Shown: positions 1-8,064, counted from the first letter of the stretch. The stretch is DNA of 50,190 nucleotides from Bacillus sp. ZZV12-4809 (GCF_009849585.1 NZ_VCRN01000033.1:1-50190), one strand, 5' to 3'. The notes: a model not told the origin generated them from the letters alone. Numbers and translations: made by a program.

Positions 1-105
1 GATTCTCTTTTCGGTTTGAACATGCCATCCACCATCCTAAGTAAAATTAATTATATTATATCAAATTAACGCGGTGAATTAATAAAGTTAATGATAAAAA
101 TAAAA

Positions 106-156
106 GCTGTCGAGAGTTTCTCGACAGCCTGACAAGCCTTCTAGGCTTGTTTTTTT
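106..156 (+). terminator. Double hairpin with intrinsic terminator
   Basis: Two stem-loops lie side by side. The first has arms GCTGTCGAGA and TCTCGACAGC around a 3-nt loop (106-128). The second has arms ACAAGCCT and AGGCTTGT (132-150) and runs directly into seven T residues. The second alone is a good rho-independent terminator for a gene entering from the left edge; the first may be a separate structural element. Confidence 0.8.
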
Positions 157-226
157 GTATTTATTCCTCCAAACTTTGTGTACCCCTTTTATGTACCTAA
201 AAGGACCGTAAACCATCAATCCCTCG

Positions 227-240
227 TATATCAACGTTTT
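227..240 (+). repeat. 14-bp direct repeat, copy 1
   Basis: TATATCAACGTTTT; an identical copy is found at 752-765, 525 bases downstream. Could be a binding site for the protein encoded at 843-1757. Confidence 0.6.
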
Positions 241-533
241 ATATGTGTACCATAATTAGCAACCTCAATTGCGGTACATATAAAATTATTTTTACCTTAC
301 TAATACGGTTATTACTATAAGTTAAAATCAAAGAATGCCCTTAAGTTATGTTAGGTTCGCTTTGAAATTCAAAGAAAAGACTTGTGCTGGATCCAAGACG
401 CAAAAAAAGCTCTTAACCTGGATAAAAACCCAGTAATTCACAAAATTCATCTTCACTCAATATAACACGGACGATGTTTCATCATTCATTCTCAATCAAA
501 CGCAAACAACAAAACAAGAACCCTTATAAATCA

Positions 534-592
534 AGCGCTATTAAGCACAAACGATATGTAGCGTTACCGTTCTTGTAACGTTAAATAGCGCT
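534..592. repeat. Nested inverted repeat
   Basis: Outer arms AGCGCTATT (534-542) and AATAGCGCT (584-592) enclose inner arms CGTTAC (562-567) and GTAACG (575-580). There is no T-run, so it is not a normal terminator. It could be a cruciform or single-strand structure of an origin, or a protein-binding site. Confidence 0.5.
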
Positions 593-751
593 CTTTATAA
601 TTCAATTACGAAAACGATAGATTCATACATATGCGTTTGATTCAATTACGTTATTGATTTATTAAATTTCGTAAGGTAGCGTTCGCGCTGATGTTCGTTT
701 GTGGCAAATATCGCAAGCGCTGCGAATCGTTCGGAGCTTGTTAACGCCTAA

Positions 752-773
752 TATATCAACGTTTTGAGTTGAT
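752..773. repeat. 14-bp direct repeat copy 2 inside an inverted repeat
   Basis: The second copy of TATATCAACGTTTT (752-765) overlaps an inverted repeat ATCAAC-N7-GTTGAT (755-773). It lies about 70 bases before the GTG start at 843, a suitable place for an operator. Confidence 0.55.
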
Positions 774-842
774 TTATGGATATATTAAGTGTAATATTTC
801 TTATAAATGATTGTAGAAATCTACAGTACTGGAGGTGATTGT

Positions 843-1757
843 GTGGAAAGCTTAGATATGAAAGAACTGCTTATGAAAGAATTTGAAAATGATCCTATAT
901 ACAGAATGGCTGTTTTGAATGGATTAGAGGACAGCGTGTTCACAATGGGTATTCAATCAATGCATAAAGACATGACATATAGCACTGTTGAGGCAGGTCG
1001 TATTATTGAACGGTCTGACTCTACAATTAGAAATCATTTTCGTTCAGATCTAATCGAGTACATTCAACCTGAAAAGTTCGGGAAGTTTTACAGGTTAAAT
1101 TATAAAAGTGTATTTCGTTTACATTTAATATTTGTATTAATGGACAAGGCCTCTAAAACTTCTGTGGATCTTCTTGCTGAGCTAGGAATGCAACCTGGTG
1201 TTTCCATGGGAGGGAATGTAAAGAGGGTTCAACGTGAAAGTACCGATCTTCAAGAGTATAGCGATCAGCTGCAGAATAATTATGAAGAACGTTTATCAAC
1301 TATGGAGCGAAATCTAGGATTCCAGAGTAAAATGCTGAACATACTTAAGTACGAAAAAGATATTTCTGATATTGAGAGAAAACTAGAGAGAAAAGAAGTT
1401 GAGATAGACCAAATCAAGACAGATGCTTATATGAAGTACTTAGAAGAAAAACAAACGCAGCTGCTATCAACCTCATTGAAAAAAAGTATTCAAAAACCTT
1501 CTTTTTTAGGGCTTTTTAAGAAACCTGATATTATTGATGTTGAGCAAATTAACAAGGATGTAGAAACAAAGCTAAAAGAAAAAATGGATCAAGAAATTAA
1601 AGAGAAGATCAATATAGCAAGAAAAGAAATAGAAACACTTCAAGAGGAAAAGAGGAAAGTAAATACGTTATTACAGCAAGAGCGTGAATCTTTTTCGAAT
1701 ATGCAGCTCAATACTGATGTAGATGACAAAAAACTATTAAGTGCAAATATGAAATAG
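843..1757 (+). CDS. MerR-like HTH / coiled-coil DNA-binding protein
   Basis: A 304-residue protein. The GTG start at 843 is chosen because GGAGG at 831-835 sits seven bases upstream; an ATG at 807 in the same frame has no ribosome binding site. Residues ~40-95 read as a winged HTH of the MerR/RacA type (motif YSTVEAGRIIERSDSTIRNH). From ~130 to the end the protein is highly charged and helical, predicted coiled coil, interrupted by a short SFLGLFKKPD segment near residue 235. Proteins with this plan on Bacillus plasmids are usually annotated as DNA-binding or segregation proteins. It stands alone, next to the repeat region at 157-842 that may hold its binding sites. A role in partition or copy control is inference. 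Confidence 0.6.
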   Translation: MESLDMKELLMKEFENDPIYRMAVLNGLEDSVFTMGIQSMHKDMTYSTVEAGRIIERSDSTIRNHFRSDLIEYIQPEKFGKFYRLNYKSVFRLHLIFVLMDKASKTSVDLLAELGMQPGVSMGGNVKRVQRESTDLQEYSDQLQNNYEERLSTMERNLGFQSKMLNILKYEKDISDIERKLERKEVEIDQIKTDAYMKYLEEKQTQLLSTSLKKSIQKPSFLGLFKKPDIIDVEQINKDVETKLKEKMDQEIKEKINIARKEIETLQEEKRKVNTLLQQERESFSNMQLNTDVDDKKLLSANMK

Positions 1758-1758
1758 A

Positions 1759-1787
1759 TTGAAATTTCCGAACATATGTTTTATAAT
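1759..1787 (+). promoter_or_regulatory. Sigma-A promoter with embedded LexA (SOS) box
   Basis: TTGAAA (1759-1764), 17-bp spacer, TATAAT (1782-1787). The spacer holds CGAACATATGTTT (1769-1781), which matches the Bacillus LexA/DinR operator GAAC-N4-GTTC with one change in the right half. LexA bound here would cover the promoter, so the downstream small gene is expected to respond to DNA damage. Confidence 0.75.
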
Positions 1788-1823
1788 GGGCTTACTAAAG
1801 TTGTTCATAAGGGGTGGGGCAGA

Positions 1824-1937
1824 GTGTTAACATATTATTTTAAAGAGAAAACAGTTAGAACAATTGATAAAGTGGTGGTAGCTGCAACCGCAGTAACTCT
1901 GCTAGCAGCTATCGCCAGGACAATCATTAATTGGTAA
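1824..1937 (+). CDS. 37-residue single-pass membrane protein under SOS control
   Basis: Short gene starting with GTG, with a purine-rich GGGGTGGGG stretch 5-13 bases upstream. The product begins MLTYYFKEKTVRTIDK, followed by a ~17-residue hydrophobic Ala/Val/Leu segment and a short tail ARTIINW. This is the layout of a small inner-membrane protein with a basic cytosolic N-terminus. It sits between a LexA-controlled promoter and a strong terminator, so it forms its own transcription unit. It resembles in style, not in sequence, small SOS-induced membrane proteins that halt division (YneA, SidA) or act as small toxins. No family recognised; function unknown. Confidence 0.65.
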   Translation: MLTYYFKEKTVRTIDKVVVAATAVTLLAAIARTIINW

Positions 1938-1961
1938 GTTCAATATCTCCTAAAGCTATTA

Positions 1962-2000
1962 AAGCTCATTCAGTAAATATTTACTGAATGAGCTTTTTTT
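1962..2000 (+). terminator. Strong intrinsic terminator
   Basis: Arms AAGCTCATTCAGTAAA and TTTACTGAATGAGCTT with almost no loop, followed by a T-run. It ends the SOS-controlled small gene. Confidence 0.9.
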
Positions 2001-2272
2001 AGTCATTATTATTGTATTTCTAATGGGTTTTTGTTAAACCTTAGCTGCGTTCTTGGTTTGAAAAATAAATAAAATACAGGGTACAACTGAACTCTAAAAA
2101 AGTTAGGTTTCAAAACCGCTGAGTAGTTAAGGTGAGTCTAAAACTTGCGGTAGTAAATTACAACAAAAAACCACTTAAAATTGGCAGTATTTTAGTTTTT
2201 AAGGAAGATACGAACATATAATCTAGTATAATATAGGAAATATAAAGGTCTGATATTAGGAGGGGAGAATGA

Positions 2273-3145
2273 ATGCCTTACGGATTTATTAAGCATATCG
2301 AAAATAAAGGGTATAGTGAGGAAACAGTAAATAGCTACGAAAAGGTTATAAACCAATTTTTTGCCTTTATTAAAGATAAATATCCGGAGAATAAGGAACC
2401 TTTTCAAATTACCTCTTCAGACATAATCAAATACTTAGAGTATCAACGTGATATAAGAGAAAAAAGTATCTCGACAATAAATAAAGAACTTGCCATTTTA
2501 AAGACTATGTTTAACTATTTTTGGGAAACTGACAAAGTACCTTTAAGTGTTGATCCTGCAGTCAAAATCAAGAGGTTTGTTGTAAAAGAAAAGCCAACTG
2601 TGCACATTCAATTTCACGAAATTCTAAAAGTGCTTGATCTAGTTCTGCTTAATGATGAATATTCGCCGCTTAGAAAAGTATTGTTTTTATTGGCCACTAA
2701 AGGCTTAAAGATGGCTGAGTTTGGATTTACCAAGGATAAAGTTAAAGATAACGCAAATAAAGATATAGTTGAAATTCAATTGAAAAATAGAACCATTACC
2801 CTCCAGGGATCTGAAGTGGCGTACTTCCATGAGTACTTTTACTCCACTTTTTTTAATGGCAGCGAGTATGTATTTACGACAAAACATCACGGAGAGAACG
2901 TAACTGGACCTATACAGGTAATGTCCATGCAAAGTCATTTAAGAGCAATATCTCGTGATTACCTCCCTGAAGGATCTCCAGCTTTAACTCTTACTATAAT
3001 TCGAAGAGCTATCGCATTTGATCTTTATTCTAAAAAAGTACCAATCCAGCTCATAGCCGCCGAATTAGGAATTGAAGAAAATACTGCATCATACTATCTG
3101 AAACAGATAGTCGAAGGAACCTATACCCAAAAAGAACTTGAATAG
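2273..3145 (+). CDS. Degenerate tyrosine-recombinase-like protein
   Basis: A 290-residue protein with a good AGGAGGGGA ribosome binding site. Residues ~1-95 form an integrase SAM-like core-binding domain (YSEETVNSYEKVINQF, typical of phage integrase N-terminal domains). The C-terminal part follows the catalytic domain fold, but the first catalytic arginine (normally in a TGLR motif) is read as lysine in TKGLKMAEF, and the HxxR box reads TIIR, so the His is missing. A tail LGIEENTASYYLK replaces the usual LGH and Tyr region. It is therefore probably a DNA-binding protein derived from a recombinase, not an active integrase. Its family role is unknown. A weak promoter with TATAAT at 2227-2232 lies upstream. 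Confidence 0.65.
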   Translation: MPYGFIKHIENKGYSEETVNSYEKVINQFFAFIKDKYPENKEPFQITSSDIIKYLEYQRDIREKSISTINKELAILKTMFNYFWETDKVPLSVDPAVKIKRFVVKEKPTVHIQFHEILKVLDLVLLNDEYSPLRKVLFLLATKGLKMAEFGFTKDKVKDNANKDIVEIQLKNRTITLQGSEVAYFHEYFYSTFFNGSEYVFTTKHHGENVTGPIQVMSMQSHLRAISRDYLPEGSPALTLTIIRRAIAFDLYSKKVPIQLIAAELGIEENTASYYLKQIVEGTYTQKELE

Positions 3146-3197
3146 GCTTCAAAATTAAGTGTATAATTGTGGAAACAAAAACAAAAACAACAATGGG

Positions 3198-3258
3198 AAG
3201 CACCCAGAAAAACTATCTTTTATTGGAGATGGTTTTATTCTGGAGTGCTTTTTTTTTA
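3198..3258 (+). terminator. Intrinsic terminator with imperfect long stem
   Basis: Left arm from AGCACCCAGAA, right arm TTCTGGAGTGCTT with small bulges, followed by nine T residues. It lies between the recombinase-like gene and the next gene, only 20 bases before that gene's TTG start, so it may both end the first transcript and reduce entry into the next unit. Confidence 0.75.
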
Positions 3259-3277
3259 TGGGAAAGGAGCTGTAGCG

Positions 3278-3862
3278 TTGGAAGATAAGCAAGTTGCTAG
3301 AAACCTATTAGATTTCTCCAAAGCAGTCTTAATAGGAGAAGGAGATTTTAATTTCAATAATTCCAATGATGTATTATCTATACCTTTTAACAAACAAAAA
3401 TCTTTATACTTATCGGAAGTTCTTAAGAATGAGCAGATTAGTAACTATATTGAAATTAATAGTAAAAAAGAACAGCTTAGTATACATTCACATCCAATTT
3501 TAAAAACTTTGAAGGACCAATGGTACAAAGATAATTCGAAGATATTTAGCTTAACCTTAGATCCAGGCTTGGTTACTTTAAAATCGATTATTGTCTGCAT
3601 CAACTTATTTGGAATTAGAAAATTAGAAAGCATATCACTACCAACCAGTATTGATAGAGATCATCTTAAAACTCTTTCATATTGTTTAGAAAAGCATTTA
3701 AAAGTACCAGTAACACCTAGCAATAACCAAATGAAAATAACAGATATACCTAAACTTGTCACATCTGCAGTGAGTGACATCTCTGCTTTACATAGCGCAG
3801 AACTATTAAATTATCTTACTACTAAAGAAAAGAAGCTTTTGACAGAAGGGATCTTAAGATGA
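3278..3862 (+). CDS. Conserved plasmid protein of unknown function
   Basis: A 194-residue protein. TTG at 3278 is chosen because GGAAAGGAG precedes it; the frame stays open upstream but passes through the terminator. The sequence begins MEDKQVARNLLDFSKAV and has no signal peptide, membrane segment or motif that I recognise. The middle (LTLDPGLVTLKSIIVCIN) is hydrophobic and could be a beta/alpha core. It overlaps the lipoprotein gene by ATGA, which implies coupled translation and a shared function, perhaps at the cell surface or in plasmid transfer. Function unknown. Confidence 0.6.
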   Translation: MEDKQVARNLLDFSKAVLIGEGDFNFNNSNDVLSIPFNKQKSLYLSEVLKNEQISNYIEINSKKEQLSIHSHPILKTLKDQWYKDNSKIFSLTLDPGLVTLKSIIVCINLFGIRKLESISLPTSIDRDHLKTLSYCLEKHLKVPVTPSNNQMKITDIPKLVTSAVSDISALHSAELLNYLTTKEKKLLTEGILR

Positions 3863-4509
3863 AAGTTAAAGCTATTTCTCTAATTCTATCTAGTTCTTTG
3901 CTGTTAACTGGATGCGGTGGTTTATTCGATAAAGAATCAAAAAGAATTGAAGCTCTAAAAGAAGAAAAGAAGCAAGGTGAACTTAAGGATAGCAAAGAAA
4001 AAGAAGAACAAGAGAAAATATACAAAGATATGGAGAGACCAGTTAATGAGGTAGTCTATGAAAATGAGTTAGATACCTTAAAAGAAGTTGAAAATCTAGA
4101 CTACAAAAATTTAGAAGAGTATAAGGATGCTGCAGAGTTTTCAAAATTTGTCGCAGACGCATTGTATAAATTCTACACAGTGCAACTTTCTCCGGAAAAC
4201 TATTATGAATTCCTTTTACAATATGGAACTGAGTCAGTAAAGGAATCTTTACCTTCTAAGGATGATGCTGTAACTGTATTTTCTTCATTACAGGACCTGT
4301 ATCTAAAACAAAATATTAATGGCGAAAGCTACACATTAACAAATGTTACTTTTAACCGGCTTAAAAATGAAGGGAGTTTTTATCGTAAGGTTTTAACAAC
4401 AAACGGGGAGGAGTATTTTATATCCATAATTCAAAAGGAAAATGGAGTCTGGAAATATGCTGATGATAGTCCTTCACCTCCATATGAAGTTCAGGATAAT
4501 GCTTCATAA
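3859..4509 (+). CDS. Lipoprotein
   Basis: A 216-residue protein with a lipoprotein signal peptide: basic MKVK, hydrophobic core, lipobox LLTGC with the modified Cys near residue 19. After this comes a charged Lys/Glu-rich linker (~25-60) and a folded domain to the end. Secretion through Sec and lipid anchoring on the outer face of the membrane is expected. It overlaps the gene before it by four bases and is followed 21 bases later by the next gene. The distal domain resembles the NTF2-like folds common in Gram-positive transfer lipoproteins, but this is only an impression. Function unknown. Confidence 0.75.
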   Translation: MKVKAISLILSSSLLLTGCGGLFDKESKRIEALKEEKKQGELKDSKEKEEQEKIYKDMERPVNEVVYENELDTLKEVENLDYKNLEEYKDAAEFSKFVADALYKFYTVQLSPENYYEFLLQYGTESVKESLPSKDDAVTVFSSLQDLYLKQNINGESYTLTNVTFNRLKNEGSFYRKVLTTNGEEYFISIIQKENGVWKYADDSPSPPYEVQDNAS

Positions 4510-4530
4510 TACTTACAAAGGAGAATTTAG

Positions 4531-5382
4531 ATGACACAAACCACTGAGATTAATATTTATGAATACACACAAAAGAAATTAAAAGCCCACCAACAGAATA
4601 ATCAAGAGTTCAATATTGATTTAGCAACAATCTATGAGTTCTATAAAAATAGATTATTACAATACGTGCAGCATGACAAAGTAGAGAAGATGGAGAATAT
4701 GCTGTTTGCAGGAATTCAATCACAAATATTTAATGGTTACTTTATGGCAATGGAATTAATGCAAAACAGCGAATCGAACTTTGAGGATGATTGGTTTAAA
4801 CAAGCAGAAGGGGTAATAGCGCAACAAATCCCCGATATGCTCCGAGTCGGCTCAAATAATAACCTAGAAGAAGTAATAACCATGGATAGCCTTAGAGAGT
4901 TGATCAAATGGATGGTAATTGAATATGAGGGTGTTTACCCTACCCTGATGGATATATCCTTAAATACGGCTTGTTTAGGGGCATTATGGGCTTTTAAAGA
5001 CGAGGCTAATAAAAGAGGTATACATTTTTATAAGTCTCAACACAAAGGCATTATGGCTTCTCTAGATGACATTACCTTTATTAATCCTCAGAACTATCTT
5101 AGTTTAACTGCAGTAAATAGTTTAAGTGAAGTTTGGGAGATTATAAATTCAGATTATAGAGGATTAGACAAAATAGGAGAAGTAACAGTTTTGGCTGTTG
5201 ATATCGGGGATAGCGAAAAAGGTCTTTTCCTGAATATCTCAATAAAAACTAGCCTAACTGATTTAGAGCAGGACAATCTTTTAGATCAAATAGTTACTAG
5301 AGCAGTTGTTATGAATACTCTTGATACAGATAAACTTACAGTTAACTTAGCTCAAGTAGACAGTTTCTTTCAATACAACTAA
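4531..5382 (+). CDS. Conserved protein of unknown function
   Basis: A 283-residue soluble protein with AAAGGAG six to ten bases before the ATG. It is acidic, has no signal peptide and no clear transmembrane segment. It is the last gene of the unit with the 194-residue protein and the lipoprotein, and is followed by an intrinsic terminator. No family recognised. The C-terminal third (LAVDIGDSEKGLFLNISIKT) looks like a beta-rich domain. Confidence 0.6.
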   Translation: MTQTTEINIYEYTQKKLKAHQQNNQEFNIDLATIYEFYKNRLLQYVQHDKVEKMENMLFAGIQSQIFNGYFMAMELMQNSESNFEDDWFKQAEGVIAQQIPDMLRVGSNNNLEEVITMDSLRELIKWMVIEYEGVYPTLMDISLNTACLGALWAFKDEANKRGIHFYKSQHKGIMASLDDITFINPQNYLSLTAVNSLSEVWEIINSDYRGLDKIGEVTVLAVDIGDSEKGLFLNISIKTSLTDLEQDNLLDQIVTRAVVMNTLDTDKLTVNLAQVDSFFQYN

Positions 5383-5387
5383 TAAAC

Positions 5388-5421
5388 AAGACCAAGCAGA
5401 TTGCCTCTGCTTGGTCTTTAC
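5388..5421 (+). terminator. Intrinsic terminator for the rightward unit
   Basis: Perfect 13-bp arms AAGACCAAGCAGA and TCTGCTTGGTCTT around a 5-base loop, ending in a short T-rich run. It closes the 3278-5382 unit. Confidence 0.85.
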
Positions 5422-5439
5422 ATATCTTCTTTTCGAAGT

Positions 5440-5471
5440 ACAAAAAAGACCATCTAAAAAATGATGGTCTT
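5440..5471 (-). terminator. Intrinsic terminator for the leftward operon
   Basis: Arms AAGACCATC (5446-5454) and GATGGTCTT (5463-5471). Read leftward the stem is followed by TTTTTTG, so it ends the long leftward ubiquitin-like operon just after the ThiF gene. Confidence 0.85.
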
Positions 5472-5488
5472 ATAGAAAATAATTTATT

Positions 5489-6334
5489 TTATTGAGTTAT
5501 CGGCTCACTTCTCATATATCCTTTCTTAGAATGATAAAATATCTTATGGGTAGATACTGTTCCTAATTCGAATATTTCATTCAATACTGTGGATGCTGCT
5601 AGAGCTGAGTAACGATTAGTTATCACTCTCTGCGGATTAGAAGCAGCAAGTTCAGTACATGAAAGTTCGGACGGGGCAATTTCATCCTGGTCTTCTAAAA
5701 TATCAGGAAATACAGAAGCAACTGGCTCAGAAATTACATTCCCATTAATTTTAAGGCCACATACCAATTGACCCGTAAAGCCTGATCGTTCATAAGTTTC
5801 CAACTCTTCTTCTGTCCAGGCATCTTTTGACCGGATACGGAAGTCATTGGGAACCTGGACTTCCTCATTCCCAATATCGATATATAATAGGTTATCTACT
5901 TTTTCAAAGTATTCATGGAATACCCTTCTAGAGAAATTGTTATCAACACAAGAGATTAAGATTGGTACATATGATGTACTCCAGCCATGACAACCTTCAT
6001 AGTCTGTATTAAATAAATTGTCTAAGGTTTCAACATTCTCAATATAACTAGCGCTATATGTTTCAATGTTTACCTGGTAAGCTGAGCGATAACGTTTAGC
6101 TAATACTTCCGCTTTGTTCCTTTCTAAATCTTGGCGTAAACAAAGCTGGTTAGCTAGGTTCTTTTCTTCATAATGGTCATAATCAGCAATCACCATTTTG
6201 CCCCACACATCAAAAATATTGAGCATTTGAGCTACTTGCTGAATGACATAACCTCCATTACCTCCCGCTCCAACTAGCACAATATGGGTGAAAAGTCGTT
6301 TGCCTTTTGTAAAATCCACAGATATTTTCGGCAT
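5489..6334 (-). CDS. ThiF/E1-like adenylyltransferase of a PRTRC-type cassette
   Basis: A 281-residue enzyme of the ThiF/MoeB/E1 superfamily, closest in style to the PRTRC-system ThiF proteins. These activate the C-terminus of a ubiquitin-like protein with ATP. The nucleotide-binding loop VGAGGNGG is at residues ~21-28, followed by the DYDHYEEKNLANQ strand that holds the ribose-binding acidic residue. ISCVDNNFSRR is the usual conserved VDN segment. SELSCTELA near residue 226 provides the likely thioester cysteine, in the same place as the SC motif of PRTRC ThiF. The ATG at 6334 has GGAGG eight bases upstream, inside the end of the JAB gene; longer starts in this frame overlap that gene and lack a site. 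It is the last gene of the operon. Confidence 0.85.
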   Translation of the reverse strand: MPKISVDFTKGKRLFTHIVLVGAGGNGGYVIQQVAQMLNIFDVWGKMVIADYDHYEEKNLANQLCLRQDLERNKAEVLAKRYRSAYQVNIETYSASYIENVETLDNLFNTDYEGCHGWSTSYVPILISCVDNNFSRRVFHEYFEKVDNLLYIDIGNEEVQVPNDFRIRSKDAWTEEELETYERSGFTGQLVCGLKINGNVISEPVASVFPDILEDQDEIAPSELSCTELAASNPQRVITNRYSALAASTVLNEIFELGTVSTHKIFYHSKKGYMRSEPITQ

Positions 6335-6335
6335 A

Positions 6336-7331
6336 TTACTCAACCTCCACATTTGAGATATCACTAAGATAAGTCGCATAGTCATCAAATACCGGGTTTT
6401 CAAAAACATTAAAGGGATTAATATTAAAGTGTTTTTGAGTCTCCTTGTTAAATGTTCTGACGATTAAGTCCGGAAAAAATTTATCCAGGCGGCCAACTAT
6501 GGCATAAAGGATAGGGGACCTTTCGTTAGCATCATCCACTGGAGAGGGGATAGCCGGCATTACATGATGAGAGTGGATCTCCATAATTTTCATTAAGTTT
6601 CTATCACCGTATTTCTCAACATAAAGCCACGCATTATCATCATCGATTGAGCAAAGCACAGAATTAACCACTTGCTTGGGAAAATCTAAGATAAATGTTC
6701 CTTTGTCTCTGTCAAGGTAGATGTCGGCATGAACCTCCGTTCCAAACTTACTAGAAAAATCTTTGGCTACTACGATAAAATCAGCCAATATGTGAAAGGG
6801 AATTTTCTTTTTCTTTGAACAGGAAGAAACCTCTGCAGATGCAGAGGTCTCCTTACAATCCACCATACCTTTCTTCTTTGCAGAAAGTACGGGTACAATA
6901 ATGTTTTTCTTCTCAATGTATACAAGTTGAGTAAAGTTGGCCACAAGCTCAGGAAAGTCATCTTCTAATTTCTTTCTGAGAGCATTTTCAGAAATCGGCT
7001 CAAATGCTGATTCTTCTCCATCATCATCTTTTTTCTTCTTTTTAGTCGGAAGTCCATTTTCTAGCTCTTCTATTGAGAAATAGTTGGTAACTGGCAAGTC
7101 CATACCCGCATAGCGAACAATGGTATCAACCAGGACTTTAAATGGATCCTTTTTTGGAGCAGCTGGTGTAGAAGCTTTGGCCTCTTTCTTTTCCACATTT
7201 GATTTCCTTAATTTTTCGATTTGTTCTTCTCGCTTTTTTACGGCGGCTGCTTTTGCAGCTTCAAGCTTAATTACTGCCTCATCCTCAATATCAAACATGC
7301 TAAAAATATCAGTTTGTTCTACCTTTGTCAT
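6336..7331 (-). CDS. Ubiquitin-like domain fused to JAB/JAMM isopeptidase (PRTRC C-A fusion)
   Basis: A 331-residue protein with GGAGG before the ATG. Residues ~20-58 are a charged helix. Residues ~63-155 look like the ubiquitin-like PRTRC protein C: TIVRYAGMDLP, then ENALRKKLEDDFPEL and a strand VPVLSAKKKG, interrupted by a Lys/Asp-rich insert (96-108). Residues ~176-331 are a JAB domain like PRTRC protein A, with a complete JAMM metal motif H253-S-H255-x10-D266 (EIHSHHVMPAIPSPVDD). The JAB part would cleave a ubiquitin-like protein from its partner, or process its own N-terminal domain after Gly155. In the PRTRC cassettes I know, proteins A and C are separate genes, so the fusion is notable. 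The ubiquitin-like assignment rests on pattern similarity and is less certain than the JAB. Confidence 0.8.
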   Translation of the reverse strand: MTKVEQTDIFSMFDIEDEAVIKLEAAKAAAVKKREEQIEKLRKSNVEKKEAKASTPAAPKKDPFKVLVDTIVRYAGMDLPVTNYFSIEELENGLPTKKKKKDDDGEESAFEPISENALRKKLEDDFPELVANFTQLVYIEKKNIIVPVLSAKKKGMVDCKETSASAEVSSCSKKKKIPFHILADFIVVAKDFSSKFGTEVHADIYLDRDKGTFILDFPKQVVNSVLCSIDDDNAWLYVEKYGDRNLMKIMEIHSHHVMPAIPSPVDDANERSPILYAIVGRLDKFFPDLIVRTFNKETQKHFNINPFNVFENPVFDDYATYLSDISNVEVE

Positions 7332-7356
7332 TGTTTATTTCCTCCAATTAGTTTTT

Positions 7357-8064
7357 TTAAAAATTTCCAAGTATAGACTCTTTTAAAGGAACAAGCCATT
7401 CATCGTTAAAATCGTTGTCCTTAAGTACGGTAAAAAGCTCTCGTATTGTTTTTCCATTAGACGTCTTTGACCCATAGTCATCCCCGAACGGTGCCGCAAA
7501 AAAGATATTATGAAAAGTACTTAACTGAGATAGAGTTTTAATAGGAGGGAGTTCATTTCCACCCATACATACCTTTGTATCTGTGTTCACATTTGAAAAA
7601 GGAAACAGAAATAAAGGGGTTTCATCAGTTAGTATCCCTTGCTCTTGCACTGCTACAATGTTAGATAGGATTACTTTAGTGTCAGACACTGAGTATTTAA
7701 AAATCATCCTTGGGAATCCCACCTTCTCAAAAGCCTGAGAATGATAGGTAATATCCCACCGCCTTTTCGGTATCTCAATGTATACTTCATGCTGTTTAGC
7801 AGCTCGATTCACCCATACATGCTTTATGCAATTTTGCGGTAAAATAGGAGTTGAAATGTTTTCTCCACCTGCACTAGATTCCGATAGGATCCGGATTAAA
7901 TCTGATAGAGTCATTTTATATAAATCCTGGATGAGACGGTTTTCTATTTTCACCATCTTGTCCAAGCTTTCTGTCTTTCCATCAAAACGGTCAGATAATC
8001 GCAGAACCTCTACATAACCTTCATAGTCATCAATTTTGTCAGATAGCTTGATAACATAATCCAT
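7357..8064 (-). CDS. E2-like protein (PRTRC system protein B family)
   Basis: A 235-residue protein that matches the prokaryotic E2 family D / PRTRC protein B pattern. The region PLFLFPFSNVNTDTKVCMGG matches the family's PF-NV-x-D-x-VC-G core and gives a candidate thioester cysteine at residue 166. An E2 would take the activated modifier from the ThiF enzyme and pass it to a target. The gene starts inside the end of the upstream gene (26-base overlap) after GAGGGTG, so translation is coupled. It is followed 25 bases later by the ubiquitin-like/JAB fusion gene. No separate E3-like gene is seen. Confidence 0.8.
   Translation of the reverse strand: MDYVIKLSDKIDDYEGYVEVLRLSDRFDGKTESLDKMVKIENRLIQDLYKMTLSDLIRILSESSAGGENISTPILPQNCIKHVWVNRAAKQHEVYIEIPKRRWDITYHSQAFEKVGFPRMIFKYSVSDTKVILSNIVAVQEQGILTDETPLFLFPFSNVNTDTKVCMGGNELPPIKTLSQLSTFHNIFFAAPFGDDYGSKTSNGKTIRELFTVLKDNDFNDEWLVPLKESILGNF

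Larger units (their letters stand above)
157..842. other. Gene-free repeat-rich region, possible origin or partition site
   Basis: No convincing gene is seen in these ~690 bases. The region holds a 14-bp direct repeat TATATCAACGTTTT at 227-240 and 752-765, a nested inverted repeat at 534-592 and a small inverted repeat at 755-773 just ahead of the first gene. Several GCGCT/AGCGC and AACG-rich motifs occur between 530 and 750. Density of repeats and position next to a DNA-binding coiled-coil protein suggest a replication or segregation site, but no Rep gene was recognised nearby, so this is inference. Confidence 0.4.

Noticed and set aside
2211..2224. LexA-like CGAACATATAATCT before the recombinase-like gene
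   Set aside because: Only the left half fits GAAC-N4-GTTC; the right half is wrong.
3167..3277. Upstream extension of the 194-residue protein
   Set aside because: It runs through an intrinsic terminator and lacks a ribosome binding site; TTG at 3278 is better.
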